Shown here piece after piece: positions 8,360-16,439 of a stretch of DNA of 64,000 nt. The DNA is taken from assembly GCA_013297875.1 (NCBI GenBank), contig JAAFIW010000016.1, forward strand, positions 1 to 64,000, read 5' to 3'. Every line of letters starts with the position of its first letter. The stretch's first letter is position 1. The notes under the pieces are model-generated. The model did no database searches and was not told the origin of the DNA. It saw nothing but the letters and a program-made list of their open reading frames with translations. The position numbers and the translations under genes are program-made. The DNA is from Comamonadaceae bacterium. GTDB lineage: Bacteria; Pseudomonadota; Gammaproteobacteria; Burkholderiales; Burkholderiaceae_C.

Positions 8360-9574
8360 GTGAATTCTTCTGAACCCCTTCTCATCGTGGGCAGCGGCAT
8401 TGCCGGGCTGGCCGCCGCGCTGGCCTGCACGCGCGCGCGCTGGCCGGTGCGGGTGGTGGACAAGGTGGCGCAGTTGTCGCCGGTGGGTGCGGGCATTCAG
8501 CTGGGGCCCAATGCCGTGCGGCTGCTGGATGCCTGGGGTTTGGGTGCGGCGTTGCGTCAGCGTGCGGTGCGGCCCCGGCAATTGCAGGTGCGCAGCGCCG
8601 CCCATGGCCGGGTGCTGGCCAGCTTGCCGCTGGGTGATGCGTGCGTGCAGCGCTACGGTAGTGACTATCTGACGCTGCACCGGGCCGACTTACAGGCGCT
8701 GTTGCTGGGCGCGGCAGACGCTGCGGGCGTCCAGATCGAGATGGGGTGTGCTATTACTTCTGTAGCTGCTCTAGCAAATGGAGTCAGCGCAACAGGCGAA
8801 AACGGCTCAATTTTTCACGCCCCGGCAGTATGCGGTGCCGACGGCGTGTGGAGCGCGGCCCGTGCTGCGCTGCCCGCTGCGCAAGCGCCGCGTTTCACGG
8901 GTCATTGGGCTTGGCGCAGCCTGCTGGCACCCGCTGTGTGGCCCGCCAGCCTGGCGGCAGACGGCATCACCGTGTGGCTGGGCCAGCGGCTGCATGTGGT
9001 GGGCTACCCGGTGAGCGACCCGGCGTCGGGCGGGCCAGCTTACAACCTGGTGGCGCTGGTCGAGGCGGCCGAACCCGGCGGCCCACCCGCTGCGCCACAC
9101 GACTGGAGCCACGCCGCCCACGCCCAGAGCTTGTTGCAGCAAGTGGGTTCGGCCAGCCCCGAGCTGCTGGCTCTGCTGCATGCAGCACCGGCCTGGAAAC
9201 GCTGGGCCCTGTACGACCAGCCGCCGCTGACCGGCCCCCAGCAAATGGCCCAAGGCCGCATCGCCCTGCTGGGCGACGCTGCCCACCCCATGCTGCCCTA
9301 CCTGGCCCAGGGCGCGGCCATGGCGCTGGAAGACGCGCAAGCCCTGCAGCACTGCCTGCAAGCCATTGCGCCCGGCAACGCCGCGCAACTGCCCGCCGCC
9401 CTGCAAGGCTACGCGCAGGCCCGCTGGCAGCGCTGCGCTCAGGTGCAAGCACGCGCCCAGCGCAATGCCCGCATCTTTCACGCCACAGGGCCAGTGCAAT
9501 GGGGGCGCGACGCGGCACTGCGGCTGCTGGGGGCGCGCCTGCTGGATGTGCCGTGGCTGTATGCAGGCGGGTAG
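8360..9574 (+). CDS. FAD-dependent aromatic monooxygenase (UbiH/salicylate hydroxylase-like)
   Basis: A 404 aa class A flavoprotein monooxygenase. The Rossmann GSGIAGLAAALACTRAR motif is at the N-terminus, with GAGIQLGPNAVRLLDAWGL typical of salicylate/3-hydroxybenzoate hydroxylases, the HRADLQALL strand, and the GDAAHPMLPYLAQGAAMALEDA FAD-binding motif near residue 315. The substrate is unknown but probably an aromatic acid. The start is GTG. Residues about 131-152 (TSVAALANGVSATG) coincide with a copy of the dispersed repeat at 8749-8815, in frame. The alpha/beta hydrolase gene lies 48 bp downstream in the same direction. Confidence 0.87.
   Translation: MNSSEPLLIVGSGIAGLAAALACTRARWPVRVVDKVAQLSPVGAGIQLGPNAVRLLDAWGLGAALRQRAVRPRQLQVRSAAHGRVLASLPLGDACVQRYGSDYLTLHRADLQALLLGAADAAGVQIEMGCAITSVAALANGVSATGENGSIFHAPAVCGADGVWSAARAALPAAQAPRFTGHWAWRSLLAPAVWPASLAADGITVWLGQRLHVVGYPVSDPASGGPAYNLVALVEAAEPGGPPAAPHDWSHAAHAQSLLQQVGSASPELLALLHAAPAWKRWALYDQPPLTGPQQMAQGRIALLGDAAHPMLPYLAQGAAMALEDAQALQHCLQAIAPGNAAQLPAALQGYAQARWQRCAQVQARAQRNARIFHATGPVQWGRDAALRLLGARLLDVPWLYAGG
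8749..8815 (+). repeat. GCTGCTTGAGC repeat, degenerate copy inside the monooxygenase gene
   Basis: GCTATTACTTCTGTAGCTGC is followed by TCTAGCAAATGGAGTCAGCG and ends in an AT-rich TCAATTTTT block, unlike the flanking GC-rich coding DNA. The family TGA is replaced by CTA, keeping the frame open. The match is weaker than in acnA and kynU. Confidence 0.6.
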
Positions 9575-9622
9575 GCTGGCTGGCGCTACCATGCCCCATT
9601 CTTCATTCACGTCCTGCCTGCC

Positions 9623-10441
9623 ATGAACCTCAACGTCTTAGGCCACACCACCTATTGCTACACCGGCGGCAAAGCCTTTGACGCGGCCAAACCCACGGTG
9701 GTGTTTGTGCACGGGGTGGTGAACGACCACAGCGTGTGGATTTTGCAAAGCCGCTACCTGGCGCACCACGGCTTTAACGTGCTGGCGGTGGACTTGCCCG
9801 GCCATTGCCGCAGCGCGGGCGATGCACCCGAAAGCGTGGAACAGGCCGCAGATTTCGTGGCCGCCTTGCTCGATGCTGCAGGTGTGCAGACCGCTGCGCT
9901 GGTGGGCCACAGCTGGGGCTCGCTGATTGCGCTGGAGGCCGCCGCGCGCCTGGGCGCGCGCGTGAGCCACCTGGTGCTGGTGGGCACGGCGTTTCCGATG
10001 AAGGTGTCGCAAGGCTTGCTCGATGCCTCGCTGAATCAGCCGCAGCAGGCTTTGAAAACCATCAACGTGTTTTCCCGCTCCACCCTGGCCCCGCCTCCGT
10101 CGGCACTGGGCCCGGGCACCTGGGTGTATGGGGCCAACCTGGCGCTGGGCCGGCGCGTGCTGGCCAGCAACACTCATGTGAACGTGTTTCACCGGGGATT
10201 CAAAGCCTGCGACAGTTACGCCAATGGCCTGGTGGCAATAGCCGCCATCACCTGCCCGGTGCTGTTTGTGCTGGGCGCGCAAGACCAGATGACGATGGCT
10301 AAATCGGCCCAGCCGCTGATTGATGCCGCGCGTGCTGCGGGCAAGTCGATGCAGGTGGTTGCGCTGGCCGTGGGCCACCACCAGATGAGCGAGACGCCCG
10401 ACGAAACGCTGGCGGCGCTGATGGCGTTTTTGAAGCCCTAG
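9623..10441 (+). CDS. alpha/beta fold hydrolase
   Basis: A 272 aa alpha/beta hydrolase with the oxyanion motif FVHGVVNDHS, the nucleophile elbow GHSWG (S97), an Asp on LFVLGAQDQMT and a His in ALAVGHHQMSE. These complete the Ser-Asp-His triad. It has no signal sequence. The adjacent upstream monooxygenase suggests a role in degrading an aromatic or ester compound, but the substrate cannot be inferred. The gene ends 20 bp before a long hairpin repeat. Confidence 0.85.
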   Translation: MNLNVLGHTTYCYTGGKAFDAAKPTVVFVHGVVNDHSVWILQSRYLAHHGFNVLAVDLPGHCRSAGDAPESVEQAADFVAALLDAAGVQTAALVGHSWGSLIALEAAARLGARVSHLVLVGTAFPMKVSQGLLDASLNQPQQALKTINVFSRSTLAPPPSALGPGTWVYGANLALGRRVLASNTHVNVFHRGFKACDSYANGLVAIAAITCPVLFVLGAQDQMTMAKSAQPLIDAARAAGKSMQVVALAVGHHQMSETPDETLAALMAFLKP

Positions 10442-10460
10442 GGCATTGCAGGGAAATTTG

Positions 10461-10569
10461 AACGCAGAGGTCGCAAAGGATTCGCGAAAGGACGCAGAAG
10501 GATTGCTGAAAGAAAAAATTTCCTGTCTTCTTCTGCGTCCTCTGCGATTCCTTCGCGTTCTCTGCGTTC
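10461..10569. repeat. GCAGAGG long-hairpin repeat, copy 1
   Basis: The left arm AACGCAGAGGTCGCAAAGGA pairs with the right arm ending TCTGCGTTC to form a long imperfect hairpin with a short A/T-rich loop. Three related copies occur at 13046, 39213 and 59695. It may act as a terminator, but its repetition shows it is a dispersed element. Confidence 0.8.
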
Positions 10570-10633
10570 AAAACTGACTTCAAGACTTGGTTGGTTTGGG
10601 AATGCGGGGCATTGCTTTTAGAAGCGCCCAAAG

Positions 10634-10671
10634 AAAAAGGACTTGCCTCAAGTTTTGAAGCAAGTCCTTTT
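10634..10671 (-). terminator. terminator after tRNA-Arg
   Basis: On the minus strand AAAAGGACTTGC...GCAAGTCCTTTTT forms a strong stem followed by T residues, starting 7 nt past the encoded CCA of the tRNA. Confidence 0.85.
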
Positions 10672-10677
10672 GCAAGA

Positions 10678-10754
10678 TGGTGCGGCTGGCAGGAATTGAA
10701 CCCACGACCCCTTGGTTCGTAGCCAAGTACTCTATCCAACTGAGCTACAGCCGC
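10678..10754 (-). tRNA. tRNA-Arg (anticodon ACG)
   Basis: The minus strand folds as a complete tRNA: acceptor GCGGCTG/CAGCCGC, D-arm GCTCAGTTGGATAGAGT, anticodon stem CTTGG/CCAAG with loop CTACGAA (anticodon ACG), T-arm GTGGGTTCAATTCCTGC, discriminator A and an encoded CCA. It reads CGN arginine codons after A34-to-I editing. Confidence 0.97.
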
Positions 10755-10800
10755 GCAGCCCGAAATTATAGCAGTCGATTCCGGGGTGTCTGCACGGGCT

Positions 10801-10866
10801 GTACTTTCAAGCAAAATCGGGCTTCTGCCCAGGATTTCCTTGGGCGAACAGCTATCAAAATAAGAG
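10801..10866 (-). repeat. GCTGCTTGAGC repeat, degenerate intergenic copy
   Basis: On the minus strand TTTTGATAGC, an 18-nt spacer and CTGGGC reproduce the family spacing exactly, followed by the T-rich TTTTGCTTGAAAG end. It occupies the space between the divergent tRNA-Arg and pseudouridine synthase genes, where their promoters should be. Confidence 0.6.
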
Positions 10867-10876
10867 TACCCAAGCC

Positions 10877-11659
10877 ATGCCTGATGCAGCTTCCCCCACC
10901 TCCCGCCTGAACAAGCGCATGGCCCAGCTGGGCCTGTGTTCGCGCCGCGAGGCCGACGACTGGATCGAGCAGGGCTGGGTGCGCGTGAACGGCCAGCTGG
11001 CGGTGATGGGCCTGCAGGTGGCCGACGACGCGCGCATTGAGGTGGACCCGGCGGCGCGCGGCCAGCAGTTGCAGCGGGTCACCATCCTGCTGCACAAACC
11101 GGTGGGCTACGTGAGCGGCCAGGCCGAAGACGGGCACGAGCCAGCGGTCAAACTCATCAACGCGCGCAGCCACTGGAGCGGCGATGGCAGCAAGCTCAAG
11201 TTTGTCTCGGCCAACCTGCGCGGCCTGGCCCCAGCCGGGCGGCTGGACATTGACTCGGTGGGCCTGCTGGTGTTCACCCAAGACGGCCGCGTGGCCCGCC
11301 ATTTGATTGGTGAAGACTCGCTGGTGGAAAAAGAGTATCTGGTGCGCGTGACCGATGCCGATAAAGACAGCGAGCCGCAGCCCAATGTGATGGCCCGCTT
11401 CCCACCCGAGCAACTGGCCCGCCTGCGCCACGGCCTGAGCCTGGACAACCAGCCGCTCAAACCCGCCAAGGTGAGCTGGCAAAACGAAGACCAGCTGCGC
11501 ATGGTCCTGCGCGAAGGCAAAAAACGTCAGATCCGCCGCATGTGCGAGCAGGTCGGCCTGCGCGTGCTGGGTCTGAAGCGCATCCGCATCGGCTCCGTGC
11601 TGCTGGGGCCGCTGCCGCTGGGGCAGTGGCGGTATTTGGGGCCGTTTGAGCGGTTTTGA
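10877..11659 (+). CDS. rRNA pseudouridine synthase, RsuA/RluF family
   Basis: A 260 aa pseudouridine synthase acting on ribosomal RNA. An S4 RNA-binding domain (RLNKRMAQLGLCSRREADDW) occupies residues 10-60. The catalytic domain contains GRLDIDSVGLLVFTQDG with catalytic D124, the VEKEYLVRV strand, and EGKKRQIRRMCEQVGLRVLGLKRIRIG, the RsuA-family C-terminal signature. The domain order and LxxRMCEQ pattern fit RluF (23S U2604) or a close relative better than RsuA. It appears monocistronic. Confidence 0.9.
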   Translation: MPDAASPTSRLNKRMAQLGLCSRREADDWIEQGWVRVNGQLAVMGLQVADDARIEVDPAARGQQLQRVTILLHKPVGYVSGQAEDGHEPAVKLINARSHWSGDGSKLKFVSANLRGLAPAGRLDIDSVGLLVFTQDGRVARHLIGEDSLVEKEYLVRVTDADKDSEPQPNVMARFPPEQLARLRHGLSLDNQPLKPAKVSWQNEDQLRMVLREGKKRQIRRMCEQVGLRVLGLKRIRIGSVLLGPLPLGQWRYLGPFERF

Positions 11660-11660
11660 C

Positions 11661-11727
11661 TTGCTACTTATTTGGTAGCTGCTTGAGCAGTATTTGCATG
11701 GGCTGGTGGCTGTTTTGGATTTGAAAA
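11661..11727 (+). repeat. GCTGCTTGAGC repeat, intergenic copy
   Basis: A near-complete copy: TTGCTACTTATTTGGTAGCT then GCTTGAGCAGTATTTGCATG, GGCTGGTGGCTGTTTTGG and TTGAAAA. It follows the pseudouridine synthase stop by 1 bp. The intact GCTTGAGCA keeps the TGA. Confidence 0.85.
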
Positions 11728-11815
11728 CGTCACTACACAGGTCGCAGCGGGGTGTCTTGCTCCTTCCCGCCTATGGGGGAAGGTTGGGATGGGGCTTTTG
11801 GTCAAACACCACGCT

Positions 11816-11860
11816 CCCTAGTAGCTGTTTGAGCAATGAAATCCTGGACTTGCAGGTGTG
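11816..11860 (+). repeat. GCTGCTTGAGC repeat, short copy
   Basis: CTAGTAGCTGTTTGAGCAAT is followed by GAAATCCTGGACTTG and then diverges. It is a truncated copy, joined directly to the 190-bp repeat that follows. Confidence 0.55.
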
Positions 11861-11886
11861 TTGTTGATTCGGCCCGATGCAGTTTG

Positions 11887-12078
11887 AAATTTCCGTTCGG
11901 ACTGAGCAGGTTATCCAGGAAACCCCGTTCAGCTGGGCTGAGGAGCGCAGAGCCAGTGGATCAGGGCACGTGCTTGTTTGAGCCGCAGGCGAGTTTGCAC
12001 GTGACCCCACTGGGTTTGAGCACCGCAAGGTACCTAGCGAAGCGGAGAGCCCAGACTGCCAGGTCGCCTTTCTTTTGC
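11887..12078 (+). repeat. 190-bp dispersed repeat (copy A)
   Basis: The block from ATTTCCGTTCGGACTGAGCA to GTCGCCTTTCTTTTGC recurs at 32563-32758 with high identity. It contains GTGACCCCACTGGG and GAGCACCGCAAGGTACC segments. This is a non-coding repeat; I recall similar sequence in other Comamonadaceae, but I cannot cite a name. Confidence 0.8.
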
Positions 12079-12154
12079 GACTGAATGAGTCGTTTTTTGT
12101 GCCCTACCAGTGTGCACTTTTGCCCGATTTGGCTCAAAAATCTATGAGCAAATC

Positions 12155-12212
12155 AGAACGGTCTTCAGCCCAGAAATTTATTGCTCGACCAGCTATCAAA
12201 AGCGTAGCGATT
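12155..12212 (-). repeat. GCTGCTTGAGC repeat, minus-oriented copy
   Basis: The minus strand reads TTTTGATAGCTGGTCGAGCA, then ATAAATTTCTGGGCTGAAGA. The core TTGAG is GTCGAG here. Confidence 0.65.
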
Positions 12213-12262
12213 GAGTTTGAAATCTAGGCAAGGTACTACGTTTTGTAGTCCTCGGACACTCC

Positions 12263-12349
12263 GCAATCGGGTTCAGAGCCCAATTTCGTACAAGCTCCGC
12301 GCGCGCCGACAACGACCGCGTCCTGAATTGGGATCTGACCCCGATTGCT
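12263..12349 (-). repeat. REP-like unit (degenerate copy)
   Basis: On the minus strand it reads CAATCGGGGTCAGATCCCAA, then TTCAGGACGCGGTC and GAAATTGGGCTCTGAACCC. It aligns along its whole length to the two units flanking vapBC at 23480 and 24487. Similar GGGGTC...GACCCC units are commonly associated with REP-type tyrosine transposases, none of which is seen here. Confidence 0.65.
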
Positions 12350-12368
12350 CTGCCCGCATTGCTCCCCT

Positions 12369-13022
12369 TCACCCCAACAACCCACACCCGCGCAACACCA
12401 GCCTCACCACATGCTCCGTCGCCCGGTTGTGATCCGCTGCGCTGAGTTTGCTTTTGCCGAGCACGGCGCAGACCTGCACGTCAAAGTCGGCATAGGTTTG
12501 GGTGGCGGCCCAGATGGTGAAGAAGAGGTGGGTGCCGTCGACCGGGGCCATGCGGCCTGCGTCTACCCAGGTCTGGATGACGGCGGCCTTCTCGCGGACG
12601 AGTTGGCGCAGGTCGCCCGTCAGCAGTTCATGCACCACGGGTGCGCCGTGCAGCAGCTCGTTGGCAAATACCTTGGAGCCATCGGGCCGCTGGGCGGACA
12701 GGGTCATTTTGGCGCGGATGTATTGCTCGATGGCTTCGCGCGGCTGGGCGTCGACGGTGATGCAGCGGGTGGGCTCCAGCCAGTCGCTCAAGATTTGGGC
12801 CAGCACGGCGCGGTACAAGACTTCTTTGCTGCCGAAGTAATAGTGCACATTGGCCTTGGGTAGGCAACTGGCTTGGGCAATGCTGGCAATGGTGGCACCG
12901 CCGAAACCGGCGCGGGCAAACACGCTTTCGGCAGCGGCCAGGATGGTGGCTTCGTTGGCCTGGCGGATCTGGCCTTTGCTGGTGTCATCGGCGGTGGGCT
13001 GGTTATTTGTGCTTTTGCGCAT
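12369..13022 (-). CDS. rutR: TetR-family regulator, RutR-like
   Basis: A 217 aa TetR-type repressor. The N-terminal helix-turn-helix is clear (ILAAAESVFARAGFGGATIASIAQASCLPKANVHYYFGSKEVLYRAVL, given here by its ends: ILAAAESVFARAGF and HYYFGSKEVLYRA). The C-terminal LFFTIWAATQTYADFDVQV segment is characteristic of RutR, the uracil/thymine-sensing regulator of pyrimidine use. It lies downstream of an NMT1-type ABC operon on the same strand, and a RutR-type palindrome sits before that operon. A weakened paralogue of RutR with another ligand cannot be excluded. Confidence 0.82.
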   Translation of the reverse strand: MRKSTNNQPTADDTSKGQIRQANEATILAAAESVFARAGFGGATIASIAQASCLPKANVHYYFGSKEVLYRAVLAQILSDWLEPTRCITVDAQPREAIEQYIRAKMTLSAQRPDGSKVFANELLHGAPVVHELLTGDLRQLVREKAAVIQTWVDAGRMAPVDGTHLFFTIWAATQTYADFDVQVCAVLGKSKLSAADHNRATEHVVRLVLRGCGLLG

Positions 13023-13045
13023 AGAGTGAATTGCTCAGAACGGGG

Positions 13046-13163
13046 AACGCAGGCCAAGGACGCAGAGGACGCAAAGATTCCGCGAAGGACGCGAAAGAGC
13101 AGCCAAAATTTTTTGAATTTCTTTCGCGCACTTCGCGCAACTTTCGCGACCTCTGCGTCCTTG
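13046..13163. repeat. GCAGAGG long-hairpin repeat, copy 2
   Basis: A left arm with GGACGCAGAGGACGCAAAG and a right arm with CGCGACCTCTGCGTCC pair around an AT-rich centre (AAAATTTTTTGAATTT). It lies just upstream of the RutR-like gene. Confidence 0.75.
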
Positions 13164-13179
13164 TTCCATGGCCGCTAAT

Positions 13180-13216
13180 AAAAAAGGGGCGCATTGCAAG
13201 CAACACGCCCCTTTGG
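13180..13216 (-). terminator. terminator of the NMT1-type ABC operon
   Basis: On the minus strand AAAGGGGCG...CGCCCCTTTTTT forms a stem with a T tail, 20 bp after the binding-protein stop codon. Confidence 0.85.
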
Positions 13217-13237
13217 GTTCAGCAAGCCAGCAGCCGT

Positions 13238-14248
13238 TTACTTCTGCGCAGCTTCCCACACAGCATGGCTGTAGGCCGCTTTGCCCGGGTCTTTCTTGAT
13301 GACGGGGGCGCTGCCTCCGCTCATCAAAACCTTCACTGTGCGCTCAAAAGCGGCGGGCTCCAGGTAGCCCATTTTTGGGGTGTTGGCCGTGGAGATCAGC
13401 TTGGCGATGTTGTCCATCTGCCGCTTTTGCACGGCCAGTTTGGAGCTGCCCGAAGTGTCGGCTGCCACCACAATTTTGGCGGCGTCTTCCGGGTTTTTCA
13501 CGGCTTCGTTCCAGCCGCGCAGCGTGGCTTTGACGAACTTGCCCATGCGGGCCACAAACGCCGGGTCTTTGAGTTTGCCCTCCAGCACATACAGGCCGTC
13601 TTCCAGCGAGGCCACGCCCTGCTCTTCATAAAAGAAGGTCACCAGGTCGGCTTCTTTCACGCCGGCGTCAATCACTTGCCAGTACTCGTTGTAAATCATG
13701 GTGGAGATGCAGGCGGCCTGGTTTTGCAGCAGCGGGTCGACGTTAAAGCCCTGCTTGAGCACCTTGATGTCGGCATCGGGCTTCAGGCCCAGCTTGCCCA
13801 TCCAGCTGTAAAACGGGTACTCGTTACCACCAAACCACACGCCCAGGGTTTTGCCCTTGAAGTCTTTGGGCGAGCTCACGCCGCTGGACTTTTTGCAGGT
13901 GAGCATGAGGCCCGATTTGTTGAACACCTGGGCCACGTTGACCAGCGGCACACCGGCTTCGCGGGCGGCCAGGGCGTCGGGCATCCAGTTGACCACGATG
14001 TCGGCCTGGTTGCCGGCAATCACCTGCACCGGCGAAATGTCAGGGCCGCCGGGCTTGATGGTCACATCCAGCCCTGCTTCTTTGTAGTAGCCCTTGGCCT
14101 GGGCCACGTAGTAGCCGGCAAACTGGGCCTGCGGCACCCACTTGAGTTGCACGGTGACTTTTTCAGCGGCTTGCGCTTGTGCCACAACACCGGTCAGGGC
14201 AATGGCGGCTGCGAGCAGACCTTTAGTCAATAGAGAAAAACGGATCAT
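13238..14248 (-). CDS. NMT1/THI5-like ABC transporter substrate-binding protein
   Basis: A 336 aa periplasmic binding protein. Residues 1-27 are a Sec signal peptide ending VAQAQA-AEK. The mature part begins VTVQLKWVPQAQFAGYYVAQAKGYYKEAGLDVTI, quoted here in part (QLKWVPQAQFAGYYVA), the hallmark of the NMT1/THI5 family that binds pyrimidine-like compounds. It heads the distal end of a permease-permease-ATPase-binding protein operon read leftwards. With a RutR-like gene next to it and hydantoin/pyrimidine genes at the window edge, uptake of a pyrimidine or its breakdown product is the best guess. Confidence 0.9.
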   Translation of the reverse strand: MIRFSLLTKGLLAAAIALTGVVAQAQAAEKVTVQLKWVPQAQFAGYYVAQAKGYYKEAGLDVTIKPGGPDISPVQVIAGNQADIVVNWMPDALAAREAGVPLVNVAQVFNKSGLMLTCKKSSGVSSPKDFKGKTLGVWFGGNEYPFYSWMGKLGLKPDADIKVLKQGFNVDPLLQNQAACISTMIYNEYWQVIDAGVKEADLVTFFYEEQGVASLEDGLYVLEGKLKDPAFVARMGKFVKATLRGWNEAVKNPEDAAKIVVAADTSGSSKLAVQKRQMDNIAKLISTANTPKMGYLEPAAFERTVKVLMSGGSAPVIKKDPGKAAYSHAVWEAAQK

Positions 14249-14293
14249 CGAAAACGCTCCTTAAAAATGAAGAAACACCCAACACAAACCTAC

Positions 14294-14363
14294 ATGACAA
14301 ATGACTTGCCGCCGGCGCGGCTTGGATGACAAATGACGAACTCCCCGCAGGGTCATTTGTCAT
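14294..14363. repeat. triple GTCATTTGTCAT inverted repeat
   Basis: ATGACAAATGAC occurs at 14294-14305 and 14326-14337, and the reverse complement GTCATTTGTCAT at 14352-14363. It occupies the gap between the permease and binding-protein genes, and matches the layout at 3010-3073. Confidence 0.5.
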
Positions 14364-14368
14364 TCCCC

Positions 14369-15313
14369 TCACCCCTCACGCACCGACGGATGCCAGAACG
14401 CAGCGCGCCGCTCCAGCTGCACAAGCAAGGCGTAAGCCAGCGAGCCGGTGACCGCGGCCACGGCAATCGCGCTCCACACCAGCGGCATGTTCATGCGTGC
14501 GGCCTCGGTGGATATGCGAAAGCCCAGACCCTGCGTGGTGGAGCCGAAAAACTCGGCGACGATGGCACCAATCAGGGCCAGCGTGGCGTTGACTTTCAAT
14601 GCGCCAAAGATGAATGGCAGCGCAGCGGGCAGTCGCAATGCCAACAGCGTGCGGCTGTAGCTGGCGGCGTAGCTGTGCATCAGTTCGCGCTCCAGTTTGC
14701 CCGCCGCCTGTAGGCCAGCAAGGGTAGAAACCAGCATGGGAAAAAAGGTCATCAGCACCACCACCGCGGCTTTAGACGTCCAGTCAAAGCCAAACACCAT
14801 CACCGCAATCGGCGCCACGCCCACCAGCGGAATGGCGCTGGTCAGCGAGGCCACGGGCAGCAGGCCGCGCTGCAAAAACGGCAATCGGTCAATGGCCACG
14901 GCCACGGCAAACCCTAAAGCGCAACCCACCAACCAGCCCACCAACACGGCTTTCATCACCGTTTGCAAAAAGTCTTTCCACAGCGTGCCCGCGTGGTCTA
15001 CCGTGGCCGCGTAGATAAAGGCGGGTGACGGCAGCAGCACCCGGGGTACTTCAAACGCCGTCACCAGCAGTTGCCAGAAATACAGCACCCACAGGCCAAA
15101 CACAGCTGCGGTGAGCAGGCCGATCCAGCGCGAGCCGTCCAGCGCAGCGACTGCGCGCACGCTGAGCATGGCCAACACGGCCACCGCTGCGGTGGCCAGC
15201 CAGAACAGTGTGATGGGCGGTGCCTCGCCACGCGCTGCGGGAAACAAAAAGACTGCGGCAGCGCACAGAGCTGCTGCCAGCGACCACGCGAGCGCCGCAC
15301 GGGTGGGGTTCAT
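14369..15313 (-). CDS. ABC transporter permease (NMT1-type system), distal
   Basis: A 314 aa inner-membrane permease of the BPD_transp_1 (SsuC/TauC) type with about six to eight membrane helices. The EAA-loop region is visible as MHSYAASYSRTLLALRLPAALPFIF, quoted here as YSRTLLALRLPAALPF. The long N-terminal hydrophobic part (about 1-80) is two extra helices relative to minimal permeases. It is the second permease of the operon, separated from the first by 232 bp that hold repeats, so read-through across those repeats is required. Confidence 0.88.
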   Translation of the reverse strand: MNPTRAALAWSLAAALCAAAVFLFPAARGEAPPITLFWLATAAVAVLAMLSVRAVAALDGSRWIGLLTAAVFGLWVLYFWQLLVTAFEVPRVLLPSPAFIYAATVDHAGTLWKDFLQTVMKAVLVGWLVGCALGFAVAVAIDRLPFLQRGLLPVASLTSAIPLVGVAPIAVMVFGFDWTSKAAVVVLMTFFPMLVSTLAGLQAAGKLERELMHSYAASYSRTLLALRLPAALPFIFGALKVNATLALIGAIVAEFFGSTTQGLGFRISTEAARMNMPLVWSAIAVAAVTGSLAYALLVQLERRAAFWHPSVREG

Positions 15314-15335
15314 ATGGCTTGTCCTGGGGCGTTAG

Positions 15336-15402
15336 TCGCTACAACATTAATAGCGGCTTGAGCAGTAAATACCTGGGCGAGTGACGGTTTTTGCTTGAAA
15401 AA
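15336..15402 (+). repeat. GCTGCTTGAGC repeat, between the two permease genes
   Basis: TCGCTACAACATTAATAGCG leads into GCTTGAGCAGTAAATACCTG, GGCGAGTGACGGTTTTTGC and TTGAAAA. The copy is nearly complete and lies inside an operon. Confidence 0.85.
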
Positions 15403-15415
15403 CACCCACAGACCA

Positions 15416-15537
15416 TCATTCCCGCGCAGGCGGGAATCCAGACGCGAGGACGACGCAGACGGCGAGGTTAGTGAATAGCACAGGTGGATTCCCGCCCCCG
15501 ATCGGGTCGAGGGCAGGCTCTGCGCGGGAATGACGGG
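15416..15537. repeat. ATTCCCGCG palindromic repeat pair
   Basis: CATTCCCGCGCAGGCGGGAA at the left is mirrored by TGCGCGGGAATGACGGGG at the right. Similar units occur at 32785, 49003 and 63402. These are REP-like palindromes common in beta-proteobacteria. Confidence 0.8.
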
Positions 15538-15545
15538 GTTCAAGC

Positions 15546-16439
15546 TCATTGCCCCCTCCTGTGCCGCAACACCAGCCGCTCCACCAGCCCCGCCGCCGCC
15601 GTCAACACCAGCCCCAGCAGCGCCGACATCACCAAGGCCGACCAGATTTGTGTGGTGTTGCCGTAGTAAGACCCTGTGAGCAACTTGGCACCCAGCCCGG
15701 CTTGCGCGCCAGTGGGCAGCTCCGCCACCATCGCGCCCACCAAGCCGGCGGCCACGCCCACGCGCAGCGCGGGGAACAGAAAGGGCAGGGCGGCCGGCAG
15801 GCGCAGCAGCCACAGGGTTTGCCAGCGGTTGGCGGCGTAGGTGTGAAGCATTTCGGTTTCGATGCGTTGCGGCGAGCGCAGGCCTTGCACCATGGCCACG
15901 GTGACGGGGAAAAAGCACAGATACATCGCAATCGCCGCCTTGGGTGCCACACCCGAAAAACCTAGGCTGCCCAGAATCACCAGCACGATGGGCGCAATCG
16001 CCAGCACCGGCACAGTTTGCGAGGCCACGATCCAGGGCAGCAAGGCCCGATCCAGGGTGCGCGAATGCACGATGACCACCGCCAGCAGCAGCCCCAAACC
16101 GGTGCCCAGCACAAAGCCCAGCAAGGTGGCCTGCCCGGTCACGGCCACGTGCAGCAGCAGGTTGCGTGGCGAGTCCACCGGCCATTCGGTCAGGCTCTCC
16201 CAGATGTCTTGTGCCACTTGGTGCGGCGCGGGAATCAAGGGCCGCTCCATCCCCAACGTGGTGCGCAGCACGTCCATGGTGCTGTAGGCACCCTGGGGCT
16301 TGAGCACACGTTCAATGGCACCCGGCGCATTCATGCCCCAGGCGGCGGCGTACCACAGCAGCAGCACGCCCAGCAGCACCACGGCTACTGGCAAGGCCTG
16401 CAGCTTGGCGCGCTGCGTCCAGGGGAGCGCTTCAGCCAT
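15546..16439 (-). CDS. ABC transporter permease (NMT1-type system), proximal
   Basis: A 297 aa BPD_transp_1 permease. A first helix (ALPVAVVLLGVLLLWYAAAW) is followed by a periplasmic loop and a five-helix core with the EAA-type segment YAANRWQTLWLLRLPAALPF. The start is placed at the ATG 16439 (MAEALPW), whose codon overlaps the end of the ATPase gene by 8 bp, indicating translational coupling; the open frame continues upstream only as a shadow of the ATPase. It forms a heterodimer with the distal permease in the most likely assembly. Confidence 0.88.
   Translation of the reverse strand: MAEALPWTQRAKLQALPVAVVLLGVLLLWYAAAWGMNAPGAIERVLKPQGAYSTMDVLRTTLGMERPLIPAPHQVAQDIWESLTEWPVDSPRNLLLHVAVTGQATLLGFVLGTGLGLLLAVVIVHSRTLDRALLPWIVASQTVPVLAIAPIVLVILGSLGFSGVAPKAAIAMYLCFFPVTVAMVQGLRSPQRIETEMLHTYAANRWQTLWLLRLPAALPFLFPALRVGVAAGLVGAMVAELPTGAQAGLGAKLLTGSYYGNTTQIWSALVMSALLGLVLTAAAGLVERLVLRHRRGQ

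Larger units (their letters stand above)
11660..12368. other. 709-bp intergenic region made of repeats
   Basis: No convincing gene. It holds, in order, two GCTGCTTGAGC repeats (11661, 11816), one copy of a 190-bp repeat also found at 32.6 kb, another GCTGCTTGAGC copy on the minus strand (12155) and a degenerate REP-like unit (12263). Open frames here are translations of repeats. Confidence 0.8.

Noticed and set aside
11771-12084. Open frames across the 11.8-12.1 kb repeat
   Set aside because: They coincide with the same dispersed repeat and are not conserved between its two copies.
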